DNA of 64,000 nt from Rhizobium sp. Pop5 (GTDB lineage: Bacteria > Pseudomonadota > Alphaproteobacteria > Rhizobiales > Rhizobiaceae), in NCBI RefSeq assembly GCF_024721175.1, contig NZ_CP099398.1, positions 62,001 through 126,000 on the forward strand, read 5' to 3'. The position numbers and the translations under genes are program-made. This document shows, piece after piece, positions 42,727 to 52,565 of the stretch. The stretch's first letter is position 1; each line of letters starts with the position of its first letter. Below the pieces are notes generated by a model. It did no database searches. It worked only from the letters and a program-made list of their open reading frames with translations, and was not told the origin of the DNA.

Positions 42727-43827
42727 TTAGGAGACGTGCCGGATCAGCGTGACGGCGCGGTAGGGGGCGATCTTTCTAGGGGAGACGACATACGGGACGC
42801 CTTTGTTGTCGATCAGGTACATGAGGGCCGCGAGTTCTGGATCGGTTGGCGACGAGACGTACACCTTTTCCGGCACACGTCGCAGGATGGCTCTGGTCGC
42901 CTCCGCAATGCCCGGCTTTACTCGGTTGATGTTCGTTACGGCGTCCTCCCCCATCACCCAGGCGACGGCAGCGGCGGCGGCATCGCGATGCGCCCGGCGG
43001 GTCTCGATACTCCAGACGCTCGGGATTTCGGTTGCAATCACAGTGGAGACATCATTCCACATACCATCCACGAATGATCGGGAAATATCGTGTTCCGCGA
43101 GATTATCCCACTGGACGCAGGCGTGGAAGTCACCGGGACCGACGAGGGCAGCGTTGAGGATCGAGCGGCTGATAAGCCCGGATACGGTGCATCCTAGCAT
43201 TCCGGAGGGAATAAGCCAGTCGTCGCCCGATGCGGCGAGCCATGCGCAGCCGCAGGGGTCGGCCAATACAACTAGCCGCGCAGGCCGGTCTGAGTAGTCC
43301 TTGAAGCTCTTTTCGAGTTGGTTCGCAATTGCTCCTTTGCCCGTCCAGCTATCTACGAAGACGATGCTCTCGACAGGACGCCTGGCAAGAATGTGGCGCA
43401 TAGCCTCGTCGTCAACGCCCTTGTCGCGAATGATCGACAACCCGTAGTGTCCGACGTCCCGGCCGAGTAAGGCGATGGCCCTCTTGAGAAGGATGCCGAA
43501 GGGCACGCCGGCGCGGACCAAACTGACAAGGGTAATAGGACCCTCGACCGACTGCACGATCGCGAGGGCGAGGCGTGCCGTCTCGGCGCCCATGCGCGGG
43601 CCACCAGTGGCCATGGCCTTAGCAAACAGCTCCATGTATTCGCGGGTCGGGGCCATCTCGGCGGAAATCATTTCCGAGTAATGCCGCCGCCCGGATTGGA
43701 TGGCCTCTTCCCTCGTGGCCGTGTCAGTAGGCTGAATATCCACTCTCTTGAGAAGGAGCGTCACGTCGTATTCGGCGTAGGAGCCTAGTGTGGCAGGGGA
43801 GGCGATGCTGTCATAGGTATCCCCCAT
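42727..43827 (-). CDS. StiP-family protein (putative cysteine protease/RNA-binding)
   Basis: 366 residues. Recognisable family segments are YDSIASPATLGSYAEYDVTL LLKRVDI at the N-terminus, ISAEMAPTREYMELFAKAM, LVSLVRAGVPFGILLKRA, VDSWTGKGAIANQL (a phosphoribosyl-binding-like loop) and ADPCGCAWLAASGDDWLIPS GMLGCTVSGLISRS containing the conserved Cys residues. Soluble. It lies between the PRTase and HAD genes on the same strand with gaps of 114 and 158 bases, so an operon is likely. Molecular function is predicted, not established. Confidence 0.78.
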   Translation of the reverse strand: MGDTYDSIASPATLGSYAEYDVTLLLKRVDIQPTDTATREEAIQSGRRHYSEMISAEMAPTREYMELFAKAMATGGPRMGAETARLALAIVQSVEGPITLVSLVRAGVPFGILLKRAIALLGRDVGHYGLSIIRDKGVDDEAMRHILARRPVESIVFVDSWTGKGAIANQLEKSFKDYSDRPARLVVLADPCGCAWLAASGDDWLIPSGMLGCTVSGLISRSILNAALVGPGDFHACVQWDNLAEHDISRSFVDGMWNDVSTVIATEIPSVWSIETRRAHRDAAAAAVAWVMGEDAVTNINRVKPGIAEATRAILRRVPEKVYVSSPTDPELAALMYLIDNKGVPYVVSPRKIAPYRAVTLIRHVS

Positions 43828-43941
43828 GGGAGTGATGTCCTTAGGTAACGCGACAGCAGTGTTGTGTCGCTGTGGACTGGCGGAAATGTCCGATCGAGTG
43901 AGCCGATTTCGAAGCGGCAGACCGCATGGCCTAAGGCGGCT

Positions 43942-45075
43942 TCATTCACCTTCTACGTCTGAAAGGACAATGGGATCGCCCAGTGCGGACATCAGGCTGG
44001 CACAGACATTTTCCGGGCCTGTCTCCGAGCAGAGTATAATTTTCGAGTACAGCGCTGGATCGACGTTGTAGAGGTAATGTGGAACCGTTCCGCCGTAGTT
44101 GTCGGAGAACGAAAGTACTGAACCGATCGCGTGGCCTTTCGACAGGGGAGAACGCGTCACGGATGAATAGAAAACCTCAGCGCCCTCCTTTTCCAAGCGC
44201 TCCGCAAGCAGGAAGGGCTGCCACACGTGTTCGCCCGTTCCGAGTACGAGGGTAATCCCGTCATCGGCAGCGTTTGCATTGAGACCCTGCAAGTGATCGA
44301 CGACGCCGAGACGCGCCCAGTCTCGAGCGACGTCGGGACAGACCTCGGGCCGCTTAGGACGGTCACAGGAAGGGACCTGCGGAGTAGCTGCCGTGAAATC
44401 CCCACGCGGAGTCCAACTGTACCGTCCGGAAACGATAGTAGCCTCACTGACTGTTCCCGTGATCTCCGCGCGGGCAGCGCCTTCTGACCAGTCGGTAAGC
44501 GTAAGTAGGACTGTGTGCTTCAGCTTCAAACGAATTTTTGCAGGAAGGGCAGCGAAGATGTTGGCAAATGTCTTACCTGTCGAAGCCTCATCGTCAACGA
44601 GTACCAAGCCGGTCGCACCATGAACCAAGTCGCGGAGCCTTGCCTCGCATGGTTCGTGCAGGAGGTGCCGCGGGGCATGGCTATGCTCTTCCTCAAATTC
44701 GCACAGCAGCGGCAGTTTAAGATCATGGCGAGTGGAGCAGATATATATTGCATCGCCGCGACCAGTGAGTTCGCGGAACCGCCGATGGACACCCGCACCA
44801 AGGCCAATGCCCGCTTCGGCTATTCCGATGAACAAAACCGGACCAGGAATATCGGCAGGAATCTGACGTGCAAGGAGGTCGAATGCATTTCCCATGACCG
44901 AAGGGCGGATCGGCAGGAATCGACCAAGAACCTTGGAAACAAACAGAAACGAGCGGTTCGGGTTGATTCGCTGCCCGAAGCCGAACATCTCGATGGGGGG
45001 TACAAGGCTTCGATCCACGTGAACCGAGATAGTGCCGTCGGCGAGTTGCGCAGAGTATGTTGAAGGATTCACCAT
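43942..45075 (-). CDS. phosphoribosyltransferase-domain protein (PRTase-2/TRSP type)
   Basis: 377 residues. The phosphoribosyl-binding loop is GLVLVDDEASTGKTFANIF, the classic type I PRTase motif. An N-terminal VLFIGIAEAGIGLGAGVHR segment and a C-terminal TRSP-like region (TLVLGTGEHVWQPFLLAERL) match the double-domain protein of ter-linked modules. It opens the three-gene set on the minus strand. The start is uncertain: ATG 45075 is followed at once by an alternative GTG, and the ribosome-binding site is poor. Confidence 0.75.
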   Translation of the reverse strand: MVNPSTYSAQLADGTISVHVDRSLVPPIEMFGFGQRINPNRSFLFVSKVLGRFLPIRPSVMGNAFDLLARQIPADIPGPVLFIGIAEAGIGLGAGVHRRFRELTGRGDAIYICSTRHDLKLPLLCEFEEEHSHAPRHLLHEPCEARLRDLVHGATGLVLVDDEASTGKTFANIFAALPAKIRLKLKHTVLLTLTDWSEGAARAEITGTVSEATIVSGRYSWTPRGDFTAATPQVPSCDRPKRPEVCPDVARDWARLGVVDHLQGLNANAADDGITLVLGTGEHVWQPFLLAERLEKEGAEVFYSSVTRSPLSKGHAIGSVLSFSDNYGGTVPHYLYNVDPALYSKIILCSETGPENVCASLMSALGDPIVLSDVEGE

Positions 45076-45091
45076 TGCCAGCTTTCGAAAG

Positions 45092-46328
45092 TACGGACGT
45101 TTACCGTGGAAAAAATCCGTCCCATATGTTTCTGTGACGCCGCACGCTCATTGGCGTCTCGTTGACGAGCAGGGTAGCACTTACCTCTCGAGGCTCAGAG
45201 TGCATCCGCGCCACGATATCGCAGGAGAATTCGCCGGCCCTTGGCGCGAAGGCCAGCACGGCGCGAGCGCCTCCCTGGTTTCAGCTTCGTTGGGGCTAAA
45301 TCCCGATCTGAGGCCTTCCTGCCCCGTCGATGCGGCTCGTGACCCATCTCCGACAAAGCGACTGGGGCGATAGAAATAGAGTTTACGTCAGTTCATCCTC
45401 GCTCTCTGCGGTGAATCAGTAGCATGAAGTGAAGCAAGGGACGTGCCACTCGGACATGCAGCACGAATGCGAGCTGAATAGGCACCAGAACTCGAATATT
45501 GCATTCCAGGTCTCACGCGGCAGATGTCCAGATTGCCGGGAAATTTCGTATTGCATCCATAACGGCTTTGGGCGACGGATTGCGGGACCTGCCATGGCAA
45601 GCGCGTGCGGTCGCGAAACCTCAGATGGCGGCGAAGCGCTGCAGTTAAGAGAGATGCTGGAGCGTATATTCGCCTAAACGCTGCTGACGTGGCGGTGGGG
45701 CCTTTGAACGGTGGACGAGATCAGCCGGGAAAAAAGGCGTAGCTTCATTGAAATCGGCAGGGTGTACCCCGCCCACTACCGGGGATCAGAGCAGGCCAGC
45801 CTTGGCCCCAACCTGCGATGATAGCAGGTGCCTGGGGCACCTCCAGCACGTCGAGGGTTCTGCATCTTCGTGTCAGCCAATAGCCGACAGTTCGCACCAC
45901 GTTTGTATTCGCTTTGTCTGCTTTACGACAGACTTAAGTCTTGATGCCTGCACTCAGCCGTCGTTGTTCAGTCCCGGCATTTTCATGGAGCGGATCGAGG
46001 GTGAAACGTTCAGGCTGCGAAGTCTATGTCTTGCAGACGAACTCGTAGTGTGAGGCCCTTGAGGGTCTTGAGCCTGCGTGACCTGCCACTGAACTTTCAT
46101 CCAGCGGCGATTAGAGCCTCGGCGGTTTTGAATACGCCAAGTGGCGCGGTGTGAGCAACCGGCACGCGGATCGTGTCCCAGCACCTGGTGTAGCTGACGG
46201 GAGGGAGTAAAGCCGAGTGCCCGCGCGCTTCTCGCTGCGCTGTAGCGGGTGATCGGCTTTGCGGGCGGCCATCAGTGTTTTCCGCTAGGGTCGGGTTGTT
46301 CAAGACCAACCTGACGGAAAGATCACCG
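45092..46328. other. long gene-poor stretch upstream of the PRTase operon
   Basis: Only short frames without good starts or motifs are present. The plus frame 45429-45677 (82 residues) looks unremarkable. The far right end, from about 46260, belongs to the IS256 element. I see no RNA gene or clear repeat. The region next to 45075 must hold the operon promoter. Confidence 0.35.
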
Positions 46329-47392
46329 ATGACCAATGACATGATGAACGTGCGCTCCCTTGTTGAGAAGAGTGCCGATGCAGATTTGTTGCGTGAGATG
46401 ATCGGTCTTGCTGCCGAGCGGCTGATGGAGCTGGAAGTAGGCTCGGCTACGGGTGCAGACTTCGGTGTGAAGAACTCGATGCGGCTCACTCAACGCAATG
46501 GCTACCGTGACATCGGGAGACGCGGGCTGGCACCGTGGAGCTTCGCATTCCGAAGCTGCGCAAAGGCAGCTACTTTCCGAGCTTCCTTGAACCGCGCCGC
46601 ATGGCAGAGAAAGCTCTGACGGCCGTTATCCAGGAAGCGTATATCCAGGGAATCTCGACCCGTTCTGTCGACGACCTGTGGTGGACGCGACCTATCTCAA
46701 GGTCCGGCGTGGCGGCCGCATCGTCTCAGTCGCCGTCATTATCGCGGTGGGCGTCAACAGCGACGGTCGGCGCGAGGTCCTGGGTATGGAAGTTGGCACC
46801 TCGGAGGCCGAACCGATCTGGACGGAATTCCTGCGCAGGCTAACGCGCCGCGGTCTACGCGGGGTGAAGTTGGTTGTCTCTGATGCACATGAGGGCATCA
46901 AGGCTGCCGTTTCCAAGGTTCTCAATGCCACTTGGCAAAGGTGCCGGGTTCACTTCATGAGGAACGTGCTCGCGCATGCTGGAAAGAGCGGCAGGCGGGT
47001 CGTATCCGCCTTCATCGCGACGGCCTTTGCCCAGGAGACCCCGGAGGCAGCAAGCCGCACAATGGCGCAGTGTCGCCGATCAAATCAGGCCGAAAGTGCC
47101 GAAGCTTGCCACCATCATGGACGACGCTGAAGAGGACGTGCTCGCCTACATGACCTTCCCGAAAGAGCACCGGGCAAAGCTGCACTCGACGAATCCAATT
47201 GAGCGTCTCAACGGCGAAATCAAGCGACGCACCGAGGTCGTCGGCATCTTTCCGAACGACGAAGCCATCGTCCGTCTCGTCGGTGCATTGCTGCTCGAAC
47301 AGAATGATGAATGGGCCGTTCAACGCGCCAGGTATATGACGCTTGAGACCATGGCCCAAATGAGCGATGATCCCCAAATCAGCCTGCCCCGC
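46329..47392 (+). pseudogene. IS256-family transposase with an internal deletion and frameshifts
   Basis: ATG 46329 starts MTNDMMNVRSLVEKSADADL LREM, normal for the family. A frame break near 46515 moves to [39 protein letters not shown]; after STRSVDDL about 40 residues are deleted and the catalytic [20 protein letters not shown] starts at about 46680. Another break lies near 47080, after which VPKLATIMDDAEEDVLAY, STNPIERLNGEIKRRTEVVG IFPN and the end follow. The first two Asp blocks and the NxEIKRR segment are visible, but the gene is clearly dead. Confidence 0.85.
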
Positions 47393-47669
47393 TGTGATGT
47401 CGGGTTAGGAAACGAGCGGGACAGCAGGCTAATACACTGCCCGAATTGCCCCGTGTGGACGGCAAGCGTCAAGCCTTGATGCCAAATTCAAACGGATATG
47501 AGTGGGGCTTCGCAGCTGCGGCGAGGTCTCGATAGGGTCCGACAGTAAGCCCGAATGAGTGGGCACAATGGGACTGAAAGTGGGATCACTTGGTGAGCCC
47601 GTTGTTCCCGCGCGGAGATCCCGCCGCTATTCTCGCAAATGTCGGACAGCCGCCGCCCTTTGTCGCATT

Positions 47670-47685
47670 TGTCGAGATCACGACA
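47670..47685. promoter_or_regulatory. NifA-type upstream activator sequence
   Basis: TGT-CGAGATCACG-ACA fits the TGT-N10-ACA consensus exactly and lies in the larger dyad TTGTCGAGATCACGACAA. It is about 390 bases upstream of the -24/-12 promoter, further than the usual 80-150, so DNA bending would be needed. A chance match is possible. Confidence 0.5.
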
Positions 47686-47987
47686 ATCAGTTTGTCCCGC
47701 TCTGCTCTACGCACCCGTCAAGCCACGGAGTGGTGCCTGCTTCGCAGTTTTGAATTTGAGAGCGAGCGGGCTACGGCTCCGTCATTGCTGGGGGCCCGAT
47801 AGCGAAAGCCTGTTCGAGATGCGTGCTTCTCTATCGTCGCACAGGGCGTTTTCAGCATCTTGGGCCCTCTCACCGGTCTGAACAACTGTTTCAGCTTGAT
47901 CATTTGAGGTTTTCGCAACCGAACGTGCTTGCCGTGGCTGGTCGGCAAGCCGTCGCTCGAACGATCATGGAATGCGATACTAAGTTT

Positions 47988-48013
47988 TCCGGAATCTGGA
48001 TTCCAACTGGAAT
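47988..48013. promoter_or_regulatory. overlapping GGAAT palindromes
   Basis: Three interlocked palindromes occur in 26 bases: TTCCGGAA, GGAATCTGGATTCC (47991-48004) and ATTCCAACTGGAAT (48000-48013). They lie 58-83 bases upstream of the -24 element, where enhancer-binding activators or a repressor would act. Confidence 0.5.
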
Positions 48014-48070
48014 GCAGGAATACGATCGGTAGTAGCGTTTTTAGCTCGCATTTTACGCTGCATTTTCGAG

Positions 48071-48086
48071 TGGCACGTCGCTTGCT
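48071..48086 (+). promoter_or_regulatory. sigma-54 (-24/-12) promoter of the tyrosinase unit
   Basis: TGGCACGTCGCTTGCT matches the consensus TGGCACG-N4-TTGCW without a mismatch. It lies 160 bases upstream of the melA start codon and points to it. Tyrosinase of R. etli is reported to depend on RpoN and NifA, which agrees. Confidence 0.8.
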
Positions 48087-48245
48087 TCATTTCTCATGCC
48101 GCCGATTCACCGAAACTCAGAAAGAGCCAACGCAAGCTCTATGGTGGTGCGAATTGCCCACTGCTCCCGCGCCCAGACGGCGCGGAACCGGCCTAAAAGC
48201 GGCATTATCTTGGCGAAGGACAATTCAAATCCAAGGGAGAGTAAG

Positions 48246-49757
48246 ATGAGCATCACACGCAGACATGTCATCGTTCAGGGTGGCGTCATTGCAGCAGGCC
48301 TGCTCGCCAGCGGCCTACCGGGGACAAAAGCCTTCGCGCAGATACCGTCAATCCCTTGGCGGCGCTCACTGCAGGGCTTGGCCTGGAACGACCCGATCAT
48401 CGAGACCTATCGCGACGCAGTGCGCCTTCTCAACGCCCTTCCCGCCAGCGACAAATTCAACTGGGTCAACCTCTCGAAAATTCACGGCAGCGGTGACGTC
48501 GTCAAATACTGCCCGCATGGCAACTGGTATTTCCTGCCGTGGCACAGGGCCTATACGGCTATGTACGAGCGCATCGTTCGGCACGTGACCAAGAACAACG
48601 ATTTCGCTATGCCGTTCTGGGACTGGACCGACAATCCGTACCTGCCCGAAGTGTTCACAATGCAAAAGACGCCCGACGGCAAGGACAATCCACTTTATGT
48701 TTCGTCGCGCACCTGGCCAATCACGCAGCCGATGCCGGACAATATAGTTGGGCCACAGGTTCTCAACACCATCCTAACGGCGAAGCCATACGAGGTCTTC
48801 GGCACCACCCGCCCCGAGGGACAGAACTCACTCGATCCTTCCTGGGTCACCACCAGCAGCGGCACGCAGGGGACGCTGGAATACACACCGCACAATCAGG
48901 TGCACAACAATATCGGTGGCTGGATGCCGGAAATGTCGTCGCCCCGCGATCCGATCTTCTTCATGCATCATTGCAACATCGACCGCATCTGGGCGACGTG
49001 GAATTTGCGCAACGCCAACAGCACGGATCGGCTCTGGGCCGACATGCCGTTCACCGACAATTTCTACGATGTCGACGGCAACTTCTGGTCCCCGAAGGTC
49101 TCTGACCTTTATGTTCCAGAGGAACTCGGATACAATTATGGTTTCCGGACCTACTTCAAGGTCGCGGCGGCGAGCGCCAAAACGCTGGCCCTGAACGATA
49201 AACTCACGTCCGTGATCGCGGCGACGGCGACCGATGCTGCAATCGCCGGCGTGACGACCACCTCCACGGACAACAGCAAGGCGGCAACGGAAAACGTGCC
49301 GCTTTCGCTGCCGATCAAGATCCCGGCGGGCGCATTGCAGGAGATCGTCCGCCAACCGCCTCTGCCATCCGGCATGGATACAATGGATTTCGGCGCGGCA
49401 CAGGAGCAGGCGGCCTCCGCTCCTCGTGTGCTGGCATTCCTGCGCGATGTCGAGATCACCAGTGCCAGCACGACCAGCGTTCGGGTGTTTCTCGGCAAGA
49501 ACGACCTTAAGGCCGATACGCCCGTCACCGATCCCCATTACGTCGGTTCTTTCGCCGTTCTCGGTCATGACGGCGACCATCATCGCAAACCATCCTTCGT
49601 CCTCGATCTGACGGACGCGATCCAGCGGGTTTACGGCGGAAGGGGGCAGACGGATGGCGAGGCCATCGACCTGCAGCTCATTCCTGTCGGATCGGGAGCG
49701 GGCAAACCCGGCGCCGTAGAGCCCGCAAAGCTAGAAATAGCCATAGTGTCCGCCTAA
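48246..49757 (+). CDS. melA: tyrosinase (polyphenol oxidase), Tat-exported
   Basis: 503 residues from ATG 48246, preceded by GGGAGAGTAAG. The signal peptide has a twin-arginine motif (ITRRHVIVQGGVIAAGLLAS), fitting export of a folded copper enzyme. Copper A ligands lie in KIHGSG, YCPHGNWYFLPWHRAY; copper B ligands in TPHNQVHNN and FFMHHCNIDRIW. A second domain (from ~residue 300) contains LPIKIPAGALQEIVRQP and ends in a beta-sandwich with FAVLGHDGDHHRKPSFVLDL. It oxidises monophenols and diphenols and makes melanin. In R. etli the melA gene is plasmid-borne and helps nodulation. The gene is intact and followed by a small secreted protein. Confidence 0.88.
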   Translation: MSITRRHVIVQGGVIAAGLLASGLPGTKAFAQIPSIPWRRSLQGLAWNDPIIETYRDAVRLLNALPASDKFNWVNLSKIHGSGDVVKYCPHGNWYFLPWHRAYTAMYERIVRHVTKNNDFAMPFWDWTDNPYLPEVFTMQKTPDGKDNPLYVSSRTWPITQPMPDNIVGPQVLNTILTAKPYEVFGTTRPEGQNSLDPSWVTTSSGTQGTLEYTPHNQVHNNIGGWMPEMSSPRDPIFFMHHCNIDRIWATWNLRNANSTDRLWADMPFTDNFYDVDGNFWSPKVSDLYVPEELGYNYGFRTYFKVAAASAKTLALNDKLTSVIAATATDAAIAGVTTTSTDNSKAATENVPLSLPIKIPAGALQEIVRQPPLPSGMDTMDFGAAQEQAASAPRVLAFLRDVEITSASTTSVRVFLGKNDLKADTPVTDPHYVGSFAVLGHDGDHHRKPSFVLDLTDAIQRVYGGRGQTDGEAIDLQLIPVGSGAGKPGAVEPAKLEIAIVSA

Positions 49758-49788
49758 CATCCCGACTGGCTGGGTTGTGGAGACATCG

Positions 49789-50244
49789 ATGCGCTATCAT
49801 CGTTGGGTGCTTATCGCTATTCGTGCGGCGGCATTATCGATGCTGCGCATCGTCAGCCCGGTTCAAGCTAACGAGAGCGACATGCGGGCAACGACCAGTA
49901 AGCCCGCGACGATAACCATATCGAGCAGAGCAGTCCACTCATCGGCTGATACCAGTGCGCGGGTCGTCCTTACTGTCACTGGTTATGAACCGTCGACTTC
50001 AGGACCAGTGACGACGGTCGTTTCGCTTGACTGCGGCAGTAACGTTCGCGAAATTGGTAGGTTTGGTATTTTTCCGAACAAGGCGTTTTCGGTATTGGAC
50101 GGGGCAAAGCCTCAACGATTTGGGTTTCCCTTGCCCGATGACCCGTCTTGCCGTCAGCCACAGACCGTCATTATCCGGCTGGAGCCTCAAACAGGCGGCG
50201 GTTCGGGCGCCAGCATCACTATCAGCGACGCTAGCATTGAATAG
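49789..50244 (+). CDS. small secreted protein co-transcribed with tyrosinase
   Basis: 151 residues. ATG 49789 has GGAG at six bases. A signal-like N-terminus (WVLIAIRAAALSMLRIVSP, cleavage after VQA) precedes a beta-rich domain (RVVLTVTGYEPSTSGPVTTV VSLDC, ending GSGASITISDASIE) with two or three Cys. It lies 31 bases after melA, so it shares the transcript. I do not recognise a family; it may be a tyrosinase partner comparable to the copper caddie proteins of other bacteria, but no His-rich metal site is visible. Confidence 0.6.
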   Translation: MRYHRWVLIAIRAAALSMLRIVSPVQANESDMRATTSKPATITISSRAVHSSADTSARVVLTVTGYEPSTSGPVTTVVSLDCGSNVREIGRFGIFPNKAFSVLDGAKPQRFGFPLPDDPSCRQPQTVIIRLEPQTGGGSGASITISDASIE

Positions 50245-50726
50245 ATTGGCAGTCGGGGCTGATTTGCCGCTAGCTCCAGAACCTTGGCGGCAATGAAAGT
50301 CCGCCGGATAAAATAGAGGGTTTTGATAGGTTGTTGTGACAAAGGTCCAACGCGCAGCGCCTATCGTGGTCAACAGTTTACAGTCTTGCCGCTGCATTCG
50401 GCGACTGATGGTCGTCTGCAAGCAGGCAAAGGTTTTTGGCCGACCCGAGACTAGGCTCAAGATAAAGTCGCTCTTAAAGGCATTGAACCAACGACGCGTT
50501 CCTAGATCAGTAAAGTGACTCTTCAACCACTTCAGATGCTTGCGCGGAGTCTGTCCGAAAGCTGCATTGACTTCGCACGCGGTCCAAAACCGATTCAGAC
50601 TGCGCGTTCAATTCAAAACTGAAGATTAGACGTGTGCTTTTAATGGCACTGGATTTGCAAGGACACGGGCGGCGTGCGGCCATAGGTATCGCTTCCATTC
50701 GTGATAGAGAGGCGCGGAGGTTAGTC
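50245..50726. other. intergenic region upstream of the peptidase gene
   Basis: No convincing gene. Short frames around 50336-50518 lack starts and look random. The right side should contain the promoter of the peptidase. Confidence 0.35.
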
Positions 50727-52254
50727 TTGAAACGAAGAGATTTTTCGACTGTTGGGCTCACTGCTCTTCTCGCCGGGATCGTATTCCCGGCTTTTCCCAG
50801 CACCGGATTCAGTGAGCAGCGAAAGCCGTCCATCCCCGCACTCCCTGATCAGCGGAAACTTTGGAGTTGGATCAAAAGGCTCAACAGTTTCGGCCCCCGA
50901 TTGACCGGCAGCCCGGCGCAAGCACGGGCAATCGATTATCTTGCTGGTGAGTTGAGAGGGATGGGCCTTGAGGTGAAGCGCGATCAACTCACGATGCGCC
51001 GGTGGATGCCACGAACCACCGCGTTCAAACTGTCAAATGGTGAAGTAATTGAGGTAGCGGCGCCGTTCCCGTATTCCGGGCTTACACCTCCCGGCGGTAT
51101 CTCGGGTAAGATGGTTCTTTTCAACGGTCGGGTTCAGGCGTTTGAGAAAGCCCGCGGCAAAATTGCGGTGGTGACGGTAAAGCGTCGGGATCTGGCGGCA
51201 TTCCTCGAACTGGTGACCAATCGACGCGGCAGCCTGCCGGAAGGCATAGACTTTCCCAAAGCCGTAACCACGCCGCTTATCACCGGTTTGCTTGGCGTAC
51301 CGATCGACAAGGCGCGTGAAGCAGGGGTTTTAGCCGTCGTTTGCATTTTCGAAGGCGTCTCGGAAGTGCAGTTGAAGGGGCAGGTGCTGCCATTCACCAC
51401 ACCGTATTGGGGCTTACCTGCAATATGGGTGGCGCAATCTGAAGGAGAGCGGATCAAAGCCGCGAGCAAGCACGGTTTGAGCGGTCGCCTGACCTTGGAT
51501 GGCACGTTGGAAGACGTTGCGACCGATACGATTTATGCGGTTTTGCCGGGCTGCAACCTGCTTGAGACAATCATCATCAACACCCACACCGATGGACCTA
51601 ATGCGTGCGAAGAGAACGGCGGTGCTGGGGTACTCGCTCTGGCGCATTATTTCTCCTCGCTACCGAAATCTGCCCGCAACCGGAGCCTCGTCTTCGTACT
51701 CGTCACGGGTCATTTCCAGCTTCCCCAGTTCGGCCGCCACGGGAATCAGGCGACGGCGACCTGGCTCGAAATGCATCCAGAATTGTGGGACGGCAAACCC
51801 GGCCATGCTAAAGCCGTTGCAGGAGCTACGATTGAGCATCTTGGATGTACCGAGTGGCGAGATGACTTTGCAAAAGGGCACCCCGCGCCCACCGGGAAGC
51901 CGGAACTCGATTTGATCTATACCAGTAATAAGTCGATGAGTGACGTGTACATCGCTGCCGCACGCGGGCGCAAAAAGGTACGCGCGCTGATAGTCGCCCC
52001 AGCGGCGGCGCAGGTGATGTTGGGCGAAGGACAGCCATTATACGCATCAGGAATTCCGACGATATAGCTGTCCGATACCGGACTATCTTTGCCAGGTCTT
52101 GCCGGGCGGAGGCTTGGACCGGCTCGACCCTGATTACGCCTTTCAGCAAGTCGAAACCTTTGCCCGCACGGTCGACTTGCTCGACAGGATGCCGCGTGGT
52201 GAGATCGGAATCGTTCCGTTTAACCTGTCCACTGTTATCGGTGATCTGCTGTAA
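50727..52254 (+). pseudogene. M28-type zinc aminopeptidase, frameshifted near the C-terminus
   Basis: TTG 50727, after GGAGGTTAGTC, starts a Tat-like signal (LKRRDFSTVGLTALLAGIVF). The mature part has SFGPRLTGSPAQARAIDYLA GEL, a PA-type insert (RGKIAVVTVKRRDLAAFLEL), then the metal-site region IIINTHTDGPNACEENGGAG VLALAHYF. The usual zinc-binding His-x-Asp is HTD, and the Glu-Glu-like EEN follows. At about 52067 a TAG interrupts, but one frame over the sequence continues YLCQVLPGGGLDRLDPDYAF QQVETFARTVDLLDRMPRG to a TAA at 52252-52254. A single frameshift thus removes the last ~60 residues, including the terminal metal-ligand segment. Confidence 0.65.
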
Positions 52255-52369
52255 ACCTGACCAACACTAACGCCAGCGAAAATGGCGGTGTCACGCGGTC
52301 GGCACTTTAACTGGCGCCGAGGATCATCTGGCTGTTCACGATAGTGCCGGGTCATAGCCGTCCCATCTG

Positions 52370-52565
52370 GGCACGCTTCGTCATGCATCAGATGACCGGC
52401 CTGCGTTTCCACATCGCGGCCTTCGAGGCTCTCGGCGGCGCTCCGCGGGAGTGCTTTGCGACCGGATGAAGACTGCCGTCATCGGTGAGCGTCAGACAGA
52501 AGGCATCGTCTATAACCGTGCCACCACCAGCCTTAGCCCCAACCAAAGCCACGCGGACGGCCGCT
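52370..52565 (+). pseudogene. IS21-family IstA fragment
   Basis: In shifting plus-strand frames one can read IWARFVMHQMTGLRFHIAAF EALGGAPRE, then RMKTAVIGE and EGIVYNRA, the central catalytic part of IstA transposases. About 65 residues survive, with at least one frame break. No other part of the element is nearby. Confidence 0.6.

Larger units (their letters stand above)
47396..48245. other. long regulatory region upstream of the tyrosinase gene
   Basis: About 850 bases with no supported protein gene. It holds a NifA-type upstream site, a cluster of GGAAT palindromes and a -24/-12 promoter, listed separately. Short frames on both strands lack starts or motifs. Confidence 0.5.

Noticed and set aside
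45077..45091. GCCAGCTTTCGAAAG resembling the start of a tts box
   Set aside because: The sequence lacks the conserved downstream CC block and spacing, and points to no T3SS gene; the core is just a CTTTCGAAAG palindrome.
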